This document shows, in pieces, positions 5,805 to 13,652 of a DNA stretch of 20,378 nucleotides. Every line of letters starts with the position of its first letter. Position 1 is the stretch's first letter. This DNA is from an uncultured Bacillota bacterium. GTDB lineage: Bacteria; Bacillota_I; Bacilli_A; RF39; UBA660. The notes beneath the pieces are model-generated. The model saw nothing but the letters and a program-made list of their open reading frames with translations. It was not told the DNA's origin and did not search any database. The stretch lies in assembly GCA_947179265.1 (NCBI GenBank), contig CAMXBB010000006.1, positions 1 to 20,378 of the forward strand, read 5' to 3'. A program made the translations under genes and the position numbers.

Positions 5805-8800
5805 ATGACATATCAGGAATTACAAAAGATTTATAATTTCATTATTAAAAATAATCTTCATTTACAAGATGATCTTTTCTCAATGGATTTTTTAAAGGAA
5901 ATGAAAAGAAGCCTTCAAAGAAATACTCCAGAGTCCATTATTCTATCAGAAATACAAAGAAATACTATCATTTCTACCTTTTTAGAACAACCAACAGCTT
6001 TTGACGAATCTACGCCAAAACTTATTAGTGAAGATGAAGATTGCCTTATAGCTGCCATTAATATTGATTTTAATAGTCTTAATTATTTAGATTATTTTTA
6101 TCAAATACCTCCAAGGGTTATTTCGGCTATCATTGAGACGGCGAAGAGAAAGAGTTATCTTTTAAATAGCAAAAGTCCCAATATCTTAAAAAGAATCTAC
6201 GGAGTGACTTTAAATTCAATCAGTATTGATTGCACGACTGCTGATTATATTGAATATGATTATATTTGGTATAAAGACAAACTTTCGATTATTAATCTTT
6301 TAGCGAATAGTAAATACTGTCTTAATGCTAATACTCCTGAATATCTTTTAGGTTCCGAAAGTATTTGTTTAAACTCATTAATGAATAATCCTAAGAGTGT
6401 AAAGTTGCTTCCAAATAGTATGAAAGGGCGTCCTCGAGTATTTAGATATTTGCTTAGTATTGGTTATTCATTCAGTTTAGAGGAATTACAAAATATGCCT
6501 ATAAGTATTTTGGAGGATAGTGACATCTTAACCTATTTTTTGAATCGTTTCTATGATTCAAAGTTAACGAACTTTTTTCCTAGTAATCACGTTTTATTAG
6601 AAGAAACATTAAGTCTTTTTAGAAACGTTGGTTTACCAGAACAATCTTTGATGAATTTTAAATCTTTAATTAGTTCCTTTATAGGTAAGAAACCAACTAT
6701 TGAATCTTTCTATCAGATATGGAACATTAGGGCTTTAGAAGAATGGAAAAAATATCGTGAAGAACATCCTGAATATTATGCTAATCTCTTTACAAAGATT
6801 ATCACTGAATTAAGGAGTCATACAGAATTTGCTGATATATTTAAAAATGTTGTGTTTATGGATATGCGTTTAACTATACCTAAATGCTATAATTCATTAG
6901 TAATGGCGATGAAAGAATATTACACTATATATCATAGTAAAGATTCCGATTGTTTAGATAAATTAGCAGAACCAACAGCTAATATTTCTAAGTATGTCGC
7001 TCTTTATATAGCAGCTTCTAAAGAGGATTTTATTAAGGATAATTTGAATGTTTCAAAGAATATGGTAAAACCATACTTTAAAATCAAAGAGGATAATCCT
7101 TTTGCTAGAAAAAAGATTATCGAATTCCGTCGTCGTAAGATATTTGAAGGTTTATACCTTTCTAATGATCCAAATACGGATATTTTTGTTGATTCTTTAA
7201 TAAAAAAATATGAAAATACACTTCCTAAAGAACAATTGCGAATAATCATTAATACTATCATCCGTGGATTCAAATATTTAGACTTAGTAGCTGATATACC
7301 TAAAAAGCCCAAAAGTTACCAAAAGTATCAACAATTCTTGATGACTCAAAGGATAGTAGATCGTCTTAATAATGGCCGTCTAAAATATGATGATCCTGAA
7401 GTAGAAAGTTATCGTTCATATATAAAATGGGATGATACAACTGAAAAATATATTAGTACACTATCTATATCAAAAAGAACAATAAAAAGTTGTGGAAAGT
7501 ATAAAGAATTTATTAATGTATATAAAGCTTTGCGCTTAGATATAATGAATGAGATAAAAAAAATCGAATATGATGGATATGTTGATCCAAGAGTATTACA
7601 AAGCTTAGCAGAACAACTCCCATTTACCGATGAATATTTTGTATTCGACGATACGAAATTGACTTTTAAAGATTTAGGAAGACCACAGGAAAGAATTGAA
7701 TATAATCCTGATGGCTCATATAATATAGTTAATAGAAATCTAGCTATATCATATCTAATATGCCCATACTTCTATGATGGAGATATTTTAAGTAATCCGA
7801 ATTATTTTAATATTATGTCCTATTTAATGGTAGAATGTAGCGTTCCATGGATTTTATGTATTGAACAAAATAACCTAGAATTAGTTCCTAAAAATCAGCA
7901 AAAATTATTATTAGCACCTAAAGATATTCTAAATTTAGTTAATAACCTACCAAATATAATAAGATTTGCTTGTATGCTTAAATATGATTTAAATACTATT
8001 AATGACTTCTTTAATCTCCAAAGGATTATTGAGCATACTGATGATTTATCATTAGCGATTCTAGGACCTAAGCTATCTCTTGAACTTTATAGAGATAAGG
8101 ATTATTCTAAACAAGCAATCGAAGATGTTATAAAAAAAGCATGCTATTTGATAAGTAATATGTGTAAAAAATCAAGCAGTACCATTCCATATGTCGAAGG
8201 AGCAACGGAAAATTATCGATATTCGATGTATGATTCGGAGGATACTGATCTATTACTTGCAGGGATAAAGACAAAAGCTTGTTTCAAGATTAATAATACT
8301 GACAATGATTTTTTATTCTATAGTGCTTTAGACAAAAACGGTTTTGTTATCAAAATAACTGATCATGAAGGAAATTTCATTGCTCGTGCAAGTGGTTTTA
8401 GAAATGGTAATTATGTCTATATTAACCAATTAAGAACTATTTATGATAAAGGTAATAATAAAGTGGAAGGATGTACAGCATCTGAAACTAAAGAAATAGT
8501 AGCTACTTTAAAAAGTGCTTGTGAAGAGATGATTAAAAAATCAAAAACTTGTTATGATGATAAATTGGGAATTGATTTTGTATTCATAACGAAAAGCTAT
8601 ATTCTAAAAGATTATGAAGGTATGATTTTGAATAAAGAATCTATTGGTGAATATCCAATGGATAACACATCAGACGATTGGCAAGATTTTATAACTAATA
8701 CTTCTTATCTATGTGAATGTTCTGAAAATGGCTATTTTACAACCGATTTTTCTTCTTATCCTATCATATGTTTAGCTTCATCTAATACCTTGGAAAATTC

Positions 8801-9146
8801 AAGTGATCTTAAAATAATAAAACAAGATATTCCTGCTATATATCGTCGTGTAAGAAATGATATTGTTTCTGGAACTTCCAAAGACAAAGATCTCCTTATT
8901 AAAATAAATAAAATTGCAGGAATCAAAGCTTTTCTTAATGGTAATGATTTTTTACCTCCACAGATTGGTGAAGAGCATACTTTATTTGTTGGTGATAACT
9001 GGTATTTAATAACTTTAAATGGAGAAGTTATTGAGTCGGGTGTAATTGAAGAAGATACAGAGGCTTTAAAGGAATTGATGAGTACAATTGAAACTTTGCA
9101 ATCGCCAAATAAAGGAGAGAATAAGAAAATTAAGAAATTAGATTAA
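5805..9146 (+). CDS. Large protein of unknown function (1113 aa)
   Basis: The frame is open from an ATG at 5748, but that codon lies within a promoter. The ATG at 5805, preceded by GGTGGGAG, is the likely start. I see no signal peptide or membrane helix, so it should be cytoplasmic. Roughly residues 1-330 are leucine- and asparagine-rich helical segments with recurring phrases such as TPEYLLGSESICLNSL and GYSFSLEELQNMP, weakly like DUF4116-type helical repeats. A middle part (about 330-800) is helical and basic in places (ARKKIIEFRRRKIF). A distinct C-terminal domain (about 815-960) contains LLAGIKTKACFKI, then DHEGNFIARASGFRNGN (853-869) and YINQLRTIY, which read like a compact beta-rich ligand or effector domain. 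The end is Lys-rich. No catalytic motif is recognised. The gene is monocistronic and ends at a bidirectional terminator. Confidence 0.8.
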   Translation: MTYQELQKIYNFIIKNNLHLQDDLFSMDFLKEMKRSLQRNTPESIILSEIQRNTIISTFLEQPTAFDESTPKLISEDEDCLIAAINIDFNSLNYLDYFYQIPPRVISAIIETAKRKSYLLNSKSPNILKRIYGVTLNSISIDCTTADYIEYDYIWYKDKLSIINLLANSKYCLNANTPEYLLGSESICLNSLMNNPKSVKLLPNSMKGRPRVFRYLLSIGYSFSLEELQNMPISILEDSDILTYFLNRFYDSKLTNFFPSNHVLLEETLSLFRNVGLPEQSLMNFKSLISSFIGKKPTIESFYQIWNIRALEEWKKYREEHPEYYANLFTKIITELRSHTEFADIFKNVVFMDMRLTIPKCYNSLVMAMKEYYTIYHSKDSDCLDKLAEPTANISKYVALYIAASKEDFIKDNLNVSKNMVKPYFKIKEDNPFARKKIIEFRRRKIFEGLYLSNDPNTDIFVDSLIKKYENTLPKEQLRIIINTIIRGFKYLDLVADIPKKPKSYQKYQQFLMTQRIVDRLNNGRLKYDDPEVESYRSYIKWDDTTEKYISTLSISKRTIKSCGKYKEFINVYKALRLDIMNEIKKIEYDGYVDPRVLQSLAEQLPFTDEYFVFDDTKLTFKDLGRPQERIEYNPDGSYNIVNRNLAISYLICPYFYDGDILSNPNYFNIMSYLMVECSVPWILCIEQNNLELVPKNQQKLLLAPKDILNLVNNLPNIIRFACMLKYDLNTINDFFNLQRIIEHTDDLSLAILGPKLSLELYRDKDYSKQAIEDVIKKACYLISNMCKKSSSTIPYVEGATENYRYSMYDSEDTDLLLAGIKTKACFKINNTDNDFLFYSALDKNGFVIKITDHEGNFIARASGFRNGNYVYINQLRTIYDKGNNKVEGCTASETKEIVATLKSACEEMIKKSKTCYDDKLGIDFVFITKSYILKDYEGMILNKESIGEYPMDNTSDDWQDFITNTSYLCECSENGYFTTDFSSYPIICLASSNTLENSSDLKIIKQDIPAIYRRVRNDIVSGTSKDKDLLIKINKIAGIKAFLNGNDFLPPQIGEEHTLFVGDNWYLITLNGEVIESGVIEEDTEALKELMSTIETLQSPNKGENKKIKKLD

Positions 9147-9154
9147 AACTACAA

Positions 9155-9192
9155 ATAAAAAAATACTAGATTATCTAGTATTTTATTTTTTT
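9155..9192. terminator. Bidirectional terminator shared by convergent genes
   Basis: AAAATACTAGA (9160-9170) pairs with TCTAGTATTTT (9174-9184) across a TTA loop. On the + strand it is followed by a T-rich run (9186-9192); on the - strand the A-run at 9157-9163 supplies the T-tract. The stop of the minus-strand gene (9183-9185) overlaps the stem. Confidence 0.85.
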
Positions 9193-9419
9193 GATTTCTT
9201 ATCAGTCTTTTCTTCTTCAAGTTTTTCAAAAACCATAGTTGCTTGAATTCTATCTCCACCAAGTAATCCTTTACTTCCTGAAGCAGTAGTACTTATAGTA
9301 TGTAATCTATATCCTTTAGCAGCTTGTTCATTGATTACAGCTTCTAATTCTGTTAAGTTTTTAGAAGCAACTCCTATAAATTTCTCTTTTAAAATAACTT
9401 GTAATACAACGTATTTCAT
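9183..9419 (-). CDS. DUF4177 domain protein
   Basis: A 78-residue protein read from ATG at 9419, with GAGGT just upstream on the minus strand. It matches the small DUF4177 fold: an opening strand (KYVVLQVILKE), a helix (LTELEAVINEQAAKGYRL) holding the characteristic N-E-x2-A-x-G-[WY], then HTISTTASGSKG and a closing strand (IQATMVFEKL). The C-terminal tail is charged (EEEKTDKKSKK). These proteins are widespread, small and of unknown function. The gene has its own extended -10 promoter and converges on the large upstream gene through a shared terminator. Confidence 0.85.
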   Translation of the reverse strand: MKYVVLQVILKEKFIGVASKNLTELEAVINEQAAKGYRLHTISTTASGSKGLLGGDRIQATMVFEKLEEEKTDKKSKK

Positions 9420-9444
9420 AAATTTACCTCACTTCCTAATAGAA

Positions 9445-9453
9445 ATTCTAGCA
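9445..9453 (-). promoter_or_regulatory. Extended -10 promoter of the DUF4177 gene
   Basis: On the minus strand the sequence reads TGC-TAGAAT, about 25 bases before the ATG at 9419. No good -35 is visible. It is divergent from the promoter at 9517-9545. Confidence 0.55.
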
Positions 9454-9516
9454 TAAAATAATTAAAAATAATATCTCTTTTTAAGAAAAAAGGGAGTACA
9501 TCTACTGGTCAGAAAT

Positions 9517-9545
9517 TTGATTTTATTCGTAAAATATGCTATATT
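9517..9545 (+). promoter_or_regulatory. Promoter of the tandem small paralogues
   Basis: TTGATT (9517-9522), a 17-base spacer and TATATT (9540-9545) with a TGC extension. It lies 26 bases upstream of the ATG at 9572. Confidence 0.7.
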
Positions 9546-9571
9546 ATTAAGCCATAAAGAGGGGGATTATT

Positions 9572-9934
9572 ATGAGTCAAGAATTGGCTAATATGGTTTT
9601 TGGTATCTTAAATAGAAGAATAGATGAGGAAGTAGTATGTACTGCATGGCAATTTGGAGTTCCAGTTGAACATGAGGGTAGACTAGAAAATGTTGTTGAT
9701 TTCGATCAAATTGTTGTTGGAAAAACAGTCATTCCTTTTGTAGGTAATGGTGTAGCAATTGAAAAAGTAGCATTGAAATCCGATGGAAGATTAGTTTATA
9801 CTAATCCAAATGCTGTTGGTTATCATACTAAAGATACGATGGGTGTAATACTTGCTCAAGAAGAGATGCTAGGTTATAGTGTTTTAAGAGCAGAATTAGA
9901 TAACAGTCCAAAAATGGCATTATCTAGAAAATAG
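9572..9934 (+). CDS. Small uncharacterised protein, first of two tandem paralogues
   Basis: A 120-residue protein with an AGAGGGGGA ribosome site. I recognise no family. Residues 1-80 align with the next gene's product: a leading helix (ELANMVFGILNRRI), the shared EEVxC (19-23), then E-x-x-G-x-L-x-x-V-x-x-F-x-x-I, a conserved IPFV strand and a closing strand. The pattern suggests a small, mostly beta domain. This copy has an extra C-terminal segment of about 40 residues (VGYHTKDTMGVILAQEEMLGYSVLRAELDNSPKMALSRK region) not found in the second. No signal peptide or membrane helix is present. Its stop lies in a hairpin that separates it from the paralogue. Confidence 0.75.
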   Translation: MSQELANMVFGILNRRIDEEVVCTAWQFGVPVEHEGRLENVVDFDQIVVGKTVIPFVGNGVAIEKVALKSDGRLVYTNPNAVGYHTKDTMGVILAQEEMLGYSVLRAELDNSPKMALSRK

Positions 9935-9954
9935 GTGATAAACCTATTTTCTTT
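9927..9954 (+). terminator. Weak terminator or attenuator hairpin between the paralogues
   Basis: GAAAATAGG (9927-9935) pairs with CCTATTTTC (9943-9951) across a 7-nt loop, followed by only three T. The TAG stop codon (9932-9934) is in the stem. No promoter is visible before the next gene, so partial read-through is likely. Confidence 0.55.
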
Positions 9955-9978
9955 CATGAAGAATAAGGAGGGAATATT

Positions 9979-10275
9979 ATGCAAGCTTTAGCATCTAATA
10001 TGATGTATATGATTTTATATGGCTATATTGGTGAAGAAGTCAGTTGTTTATCATATGAAAATAAAGAATTAGTTGAATATCGTGGTACTTTAAATGAAGT
10101 ATTACCATTTAATGGAATTAGAATAGATGATGATTTTATTCCATTTGTGGTAGAAGATAAGCAATTTATTAAAGAGATTGTTGATTTAGAAAATAATCGA
10201 TCACTATATTTGAATTTAGATAAACTTATTAACTCTCCTGAAGATGATTATGGAGCAAAGGGATATAAGCTTTAA
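9979..10275 (+). CDS. Small uncharacterised protein, second tandem paralogue
   Basis: A 98-residue protein with a strong AAGGAGGG site. It aligns end to end with the first 80 residues of the protein at 9572: a helix (ALASNMMYMILYGYI), EEVSC, VEYRGTLNEVLPFNGI (compare VEHEGRLENVVDFDQI), IPFV and an ending strand with YLN. Identity is low outside these positions, so the duplication is old. The C-terminus differs and is shorter. The function is unknown. It is probably co-transcribed with the first copy at a reduced level because of the intervening hairpin. Confidence 0.73.
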   Translation: MQALASNMMYMILYGYIGEEVSCLSYENKELVEYRGTLNEVLPFNGIRIDDDFIPFVVEDKQFIKEIVDLENNRSLYLNLDKLINSPEDDYGAKGYKL

Positions 10276-10284
10276 TAAGTAAGG

Positions 10285-10312
10285 ACATACTTGAATAAAA
10301 GTATGTTTTTTT
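10285..10312 (+). terminator. Terminator after the second paralogue
   Basis: ACATACTT (10285-10292) pairs with AAGTATGT (10299-10306) across a 6-nt loop, followed by a run of seven T. Confidence 0.82.
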
Positions 10313-10313
10313 C

Positions 10314-10341
10314 TTGTAATTAATTTAAAAAGACATATAAT
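10314..10341 (+). promoter_or_regulatory. Promoter of the M29 aminopeptidase gene
   Basis: TTGTAA (10314-10319), a 16-base spacer and a perfect TATAAT (10336-10341), 22 bases before the ATG at 10364. Unlike most promoters here it has no TGn extension but has a recognisable -35. Confidence 0.65.
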
Positions 10342-10363
10342 AAATATATGGATAGGTGAATAT

Positions 10364-11563
10364 ATGAATAATAAGAAAATAAAGTATGCAGAATTACTAT
10401 TAAAAAGCCTTAAGGTTAGTGAAAAGGATTATCTATTTGTAGCTATTCCTTCGTTTTTAAGTGAATTTATAGATATAATAAAGGAAGTAGCAAAGAATTA
10501 TGATTTAAAAGAGGTATATTTTGATATAACAGACCCTTTTAAGAAACACGATTTATTGGTTGAATTAGATCAAGAGAATATTAATAAACATCCAATGTTT
10601 GATCATGATATCTATAATAAATATGCAAAACTTGATGCAGCGTTTCTATTTATTTCATCAATGGTACCAGATCTAATGAATGATGTTGATCCTAAAAAGA
10701 TTAAAGATACCCACGAACATACAAGAAGTACTGAGAAGTACTTTAGAAGCCTTTATGAGACGAATAAACTTAATTGGTGTATTGCAGGTGTTCCCAATGA
10801 ATATTGGGCTTGTAATGGCTTAAATATATCTTTAGATGAATTATGGGATTTGATATTTAAAGTATGTTTAGTTGATGATGATAATGAGCCATATAATGAC
10901 TGGATAAAAAAATTAGATAGATTAGATAAAACAGCTGCTAAGTTAAATAGCTATAATTTTAAATATTTGGAATATAAGAATGAATTAGGTACTGATTTAA
11001 AGGTTTATTTACCAGAAGGACATATTTGGGCAAGTGGTAAGGATGAAAATGGAGTAATCGTTAATATGCCTACTGAAGAGGTATTTACATCTCCAGAGTA
11101 TGATAAGACCGAAGGAATAGTTTATTCTAGTAAGCCACTTTTCTATAATAATATTATGATTGAAAATTTTAATATGACTTTCAAAGATGGAAAAGTGGTA
11201 GAATTCCATGCTGAATCTGGTGAAGAGATATTAAAAGGAATAATTGAGACTGATGATTATTCATGTTATTTAGGTGAATGTGCACTAGTATCTTATGATT
11301 CACCAATCAGCAATACTAAAGTCGTATTTAAGGATACTCTATATGATGAAAATGCCTCATGTCATTTAGCATTAGGTGCAGGTTTTAATGAATGTTTAAA
11401 AGGTTCAGAGGACAAACGTGAAGATGAATTGAGGAATATGGGCGTTAATGATTCTAAAACGCATATTGATTTCATGATAGGGGATAAGAGCTTAAGTATT
11501 GTGGGTGTAACCTATGATGATGAACATATTGAAATAATGAAGAATGGAAATATCGTTATTTAA
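10364..11563 (+). CDS. M29 family metallo-aminopeptidase (AmpS/AmpT-like)
   Basis: A 399-residue protein with AGGTGA before the ATG; the length is close to the usual size of about 410. The fold is cytoplasmic and dimeric in known members, which remove N-terminal residues from peptides using two metal ions. The conserved C-terminal ligand set is visible: NMPTEEVFTSP with E238/E239, LGECALV with E305, ENASCHLALG with H334, and THIDFMIG with H367 and D369. The N-terminal half (YAELLLKSLKVSEKDYLFVA) is also typical. It has its own promoter and terminator, consistent with a housekeeping peptide-turnover enzyme. The peptide preference cannot be told from the sequence. Confidence 0.93.
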   Translation: MNNKKIKYAELLLKSLKVSEKDYLFVAIPSFLSEFIDIIKEVAKNYDLKEVYFDITDPFKKHDLLVELDQENINKHPMFDHDIYNKYAKLDAAFLFISSMVPDLMNDVDPKKIKDTHEHTRSTEKYFRSLYETNKLNWCIAGVPNEYWACNGLNISLDELWDLIFKVCLVDDDNEPYNDWIKKLDRLDKTAAKLNSYNFKYLEYKNELGTDLKVYLPEGHIWASGKDENGVIVNMPTEEVFTSPEYDKTEGIVYSSKPLFYNNIMIENFNMTFKDGKVVEFHAESGEEILKGIIETDDYSCYLGECALVSYDSPISNTKVVFKDTLYDENASCHLALGAGFNECLKGSEDKREDELRNMGVNDSKTHIDFMIGDKSLSIVGVTYDDEHIEIMKNGNIVI

Positions 11564-11568
11564 TTAAT

Positions 11569-11597
11569 AAAAGGTATAATATAATTATTCCTTTTTT
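11569..11597 (+). terminator. Terminator after the aminopeptidase gene
   Basis: AAAAGG (11569-11574) pairs with CCTTTT (11590-11595); an inner stem ATAAT/ATTAT (11576-11580 and 11584-11588) is separated by a single T-T mismatch. Two more T follow. Confidence 0.7.
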
Positions 11598-11632
11598 ATT
11601 GCATAAAATGTTATAAAGAGTGCTAAAAACCA

Positions 11633-11661
11633 TTGATTTTACGCTGTTTTTTTGATATATT
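11633..11661 (+). promoter_or_regulatory. rpsB-tsf promoter
   Basis: TTGATT (11633-11638), a 17-base spacer and TATATT (11656-11661) with a TGA extension. Transcription from about 11668 would leave a leader of roughly 100 nt before rpsB. Confidence 0.7.
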
Positions 11662-11689
11662 AACCTTGGCTTTTATAGCTAAATAAACA

Positions 11690-11743
11690 CATGTATTGTT
11701 CTTGATATCTAGTGGCCATTGGTTGGTATCAAGTAAATACATG
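11690..11743 (+). promoter_or_regulatory. Structured rpsB leader hairpin, probable autoregulatory element
   Basis: In the rpsB 5' leader, CATGTATT (11690-11697) pairs with AATACATG (11736-11743). Inside it, after a small asymmetric loop (GTT against TA), CTTGATA (11701-11707) pairs with TATCAAG (11727-11733). The apex is a 19-nt, comparatively G/C-rich loop (11708-11726). There is no T-run after it, so it is not a terminator. It lies between the promoter and the ribosome binding site of a ribosomal protein operon. Control by S2 binding is therefore plausible, but this is inference from position and shape. Confidence 0.55.
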
Positions 11744-11771
11744 GAAGTAAAACGAAAGAGAGATGAATTTT

Positions 11772-12686
11772 ATGGCAGAAAGCAAAGTAGTAAGTATGAG
11801 TAACTTACTAGAAGCTGGTGTTCATTTTGGACATCAAACTAAGAGATGGAATCCTAAGATGAAGGAATACATCTTTACATCAAGAGATGATATTTATATA
11901 ATCGATCTTGAAAAAACTGTAACTTGTATTGAAAAAGCATACGAGGAAGTTAAAAAGATAGCTGAGAATGGTGGTTCATTCCTATTTGTTGGAACTAAGA
12001 AACAAGCAGTTGAAGCATCAATCGAAGAAGCTACACGTTCTGAATCATTCTATGTAACTGAAAGATGGTTAGGTGGAACATTAACAAACTTCAGAACTAT
12101 TAGAAGAAGAATTAAAAGATTAGAAGAAATCGAAAACATGGAAACTAATGGTATGTTTGATGCATTACCTAAGAAAGAAGTTATCGCATTAAGAAAAGAA
12201 TATGACAAATTAAATAAAGTATTATGTGGTATTCGTGCTATGGATAAACTTCCAAATGCATTAATAATTGTTGATCCTAAGAAGGAAATCAATGCAATTA
12301 GAGAAGCAAGAAAATTAAATATTCCAGTATTCGGTTTAGTAGATACTAACTGTGATCCAGATGACGTTGATTTCGTAATTCCTGGTAATGATGATGCAGT
12401 TAGAAGTGTTAAGGTTGTTTTAGGAGTATTAACTAATGCTATATGTGAAGCTAAAGGCTTAGAAATAGTTGATTATGTTACTGAAGATGAAAAACCTAAG
12501 AAAGACTTTAAAAAGGAAATAGCAGAAAGCACTGATAAAGTAAAGAGCGAAGTAAAAGAAGAATCTAAATCAGATAATGAATTAGAAAATAAGACAGTTA
12601 CTGAACTAAGAGCTTTAGCTAAAGATGCAGGGGTAAAAGGTTATTCTACAATGAAAAAGGATGAATTAATTTCATCATTAAGTTAA
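11772..12686 (+). CDS. rpsB: 30S ribosomal protein S2 with C-terminal Rho_N/SAP-like domain
   Basis: A 304-residue protein. The ATG at 11763 is only about one base from the GAGAG ribosome site, so the ATG at 11772, giving MAESKVVSMSNLLEAGVHFGHQ, is the real start. The S2 core (residues 1 to about 228) is complete, with GVHFGHQTKRWNPKM, FVGTKKQA, RWLGGTLTNF and the NIPVFGLVDTNCDP segment. It binds the 30S subunit and is needed for mRNA binding. A charged Lys/Glu linker follows (about 229-272), then about 32 residues (KTVTELRALAKDAGVKGYST and MKKDELISSL) that match the Rho N-terminal/SAP-like helical domain. Most S2 proteins end near 230-260 residues, so this tail is an addition. tsf starts 13 bases later. 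Confidence 0.97.
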   Translation: MAESKVVSMSNLLEAGVHFGHQTKRWNPKMKEYIFTSRDDIYIIDLEKTVTCIEKAYEEVKKIAENGGSFLFVGTKKQAVEASIEEATRSESFYVTERWLGGTLTNFRTIRRRIKRLEEIENMETNGMFDALPKKEVIALRKEYDKLNKVLCGIRAMDKLPNALIIVDPKKEINAIREARKLNIPVFGLVDTNCDPDDVDFVIPGNDDAVRSVKVVLGVLTNAICEAKGLEIVDYVTEDEKPKKDFKKEIAESTDKVKSEVKEESKSDNELENKTVTELRALAKDAGVKGYSTMKKDELISSLS

Positions 12687-12699
12687 GGAGGATAAACAC

Positions 12700-13572
12700 A
12701 TGATTAGTGCTAAGGATGTAAATGAACTAAGAAATAAAACTGGTGCTGGTATGATGGATTGCAAAAAGGCATTAACTGAATGCAATGGCGATATGGAAGC
12801 AGCAGTTGATTGGTTAAGAGAAAAGGGTATTGCTAAGGCTGCTAAAAAGGCTGATAGAATTGCTGCAGAAGGCTTAGCTAATATCTTTACTGAAGGTAAT
12901 AAGGCAGTTATCTTAGAAGTTAATTGTGAAACTGACTTCGTTACAAAGAATGCTGAATTTGTTGAAATGATCGATAAGATTGGTGGAGCTATTCTTAAAA
13001 GTGAAGCTAAGTCATTAGATGAAATTTTAACTCTAGATGTAGAAGGTCAAACTGTTAATGACTATATCGTAGCAAAGACTGCTAAGATTGGAGAAAAACT
13101 ATCTTTAAGAAGAGCTGAATTGGTTACTAAGAAAGATGCAGAAAATTTTGGCTCATATCTACATATGGGTGGAAAGATTGCTGTACTAGTAGTTGTTGAA
13201 GGTGCAAACGAAGATGTTGCAAAAGATGTAGCAATGCAAGCAGCAGCTATGAAACCTGAATACTTACGTAAGGAAGATGTTCCTGCAGAAGTAATTGAAA
13301 AGGAAAAAGAAATCTTAAAAGAACAAGCAATTAATGAAGGAAAACCTGCTGACATTGCTGAAAAGATGGTTAATGGACGTATTCAAAAATACTACAAAGA
13401 GAATTGCTTAATACATCAAGCATTTGTTAAAGATGGCGATATCGATGTAGAAACATACGTTAAGAATAATGGTGGTAAAGTTATCTCTATGATTCGTTAC
13501 GAAGTTGGCGAAGGAATGGAAAAGAGAAGCGAAAACTTTGCTGAAGAAGTTGCTAAACAAATCAACGGATAG
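12700..13572 (+). CDS. tsf: Elongation factor Ts
   Basis: A 290-residue protein behind a perfect AAGGAGG site, co-transcribed with rpsB as in most bacteria. The N-terminal UBA-like domain (VNELRNKTGAGMMDCKKAL, residues 8-26) and the CETDFVTKN segment (76-84) are diagnostic; the DFV part contacts EF-Tu and displaces magnesium and GDP. The rest (GGKIAVLVVVEG, AAMKPEYLRKEDVP, FVKDGDIDVETYV) forms the usual core and C-terminal helices. EF-Ts recharges EF-Tu with GTP in the cytoplasm. pyrH and frr, which often follow, are not present here; the operon ends at a terminator and meets a convergent gene. Confidence 0.98.
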   Translation: MISAKDVNELRNKTGAGMMDCKKALTECNGDMEAAVDWLREKGIAKAAKKADRIAAEGLANIFTEGNKAVILEVNCETDFVTKNAEFVEMIDKIGGAILKSEAKSLDEILTLDVEGQTVNDYIVAKTAKIGEKLSLRRAELVTKKDAENFGSYLHMGGKIAVLVVVEGANEDVAKDVAMQAAAMKPEYLRKEDVPAEVIEKEKEILKEQAINEGKPADIAEKMVNGRIQKYYKENCLIHQAFVKDGDIDVETYVKNNGGKVISMIRYEVGEGMEKRSENFAEEVAKQING

Positions 13573-13580
13573 TAATCTTT

Positions 13581-13607
13581 AAAGGTACAGATAATCTGTA
13601 CCTTTTT
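13581..13607 (+). terminator. rpsB-tsf terminator
   Basis: AAAGGTACAG (13581-13590) pairs perfectly with CTGTACCTTT (13596-13605) across a 5-nt loop; the stem runs into a T-run (13603-13607). Confidence 0.92.
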
Positions 13608-13625
13608 ATTTTGCAATAATACATA

Positions 13626-13652
13626 CAAAAAGAAGGAGATTATTCTCCCTCT
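13626..13652 (-). terminator. Terminator of the PilB-like gene
   Basis: On the minus strand GGAGA, an ATAA loop and TCTCC form the core; the stem extends outward with AGAG against TTCT (one G-U) and is followed by five T. The TAA stop codon (13640-13642) is in the loop. Confidence 0.75.

Noticed and set aside
11564..11771. tRNA or T-box in the gap before rpsB
   Set aside because: No cloverleaf, no T-box sequence and no antiterminator/terminator pair; only a promoter and a single long hairpin.
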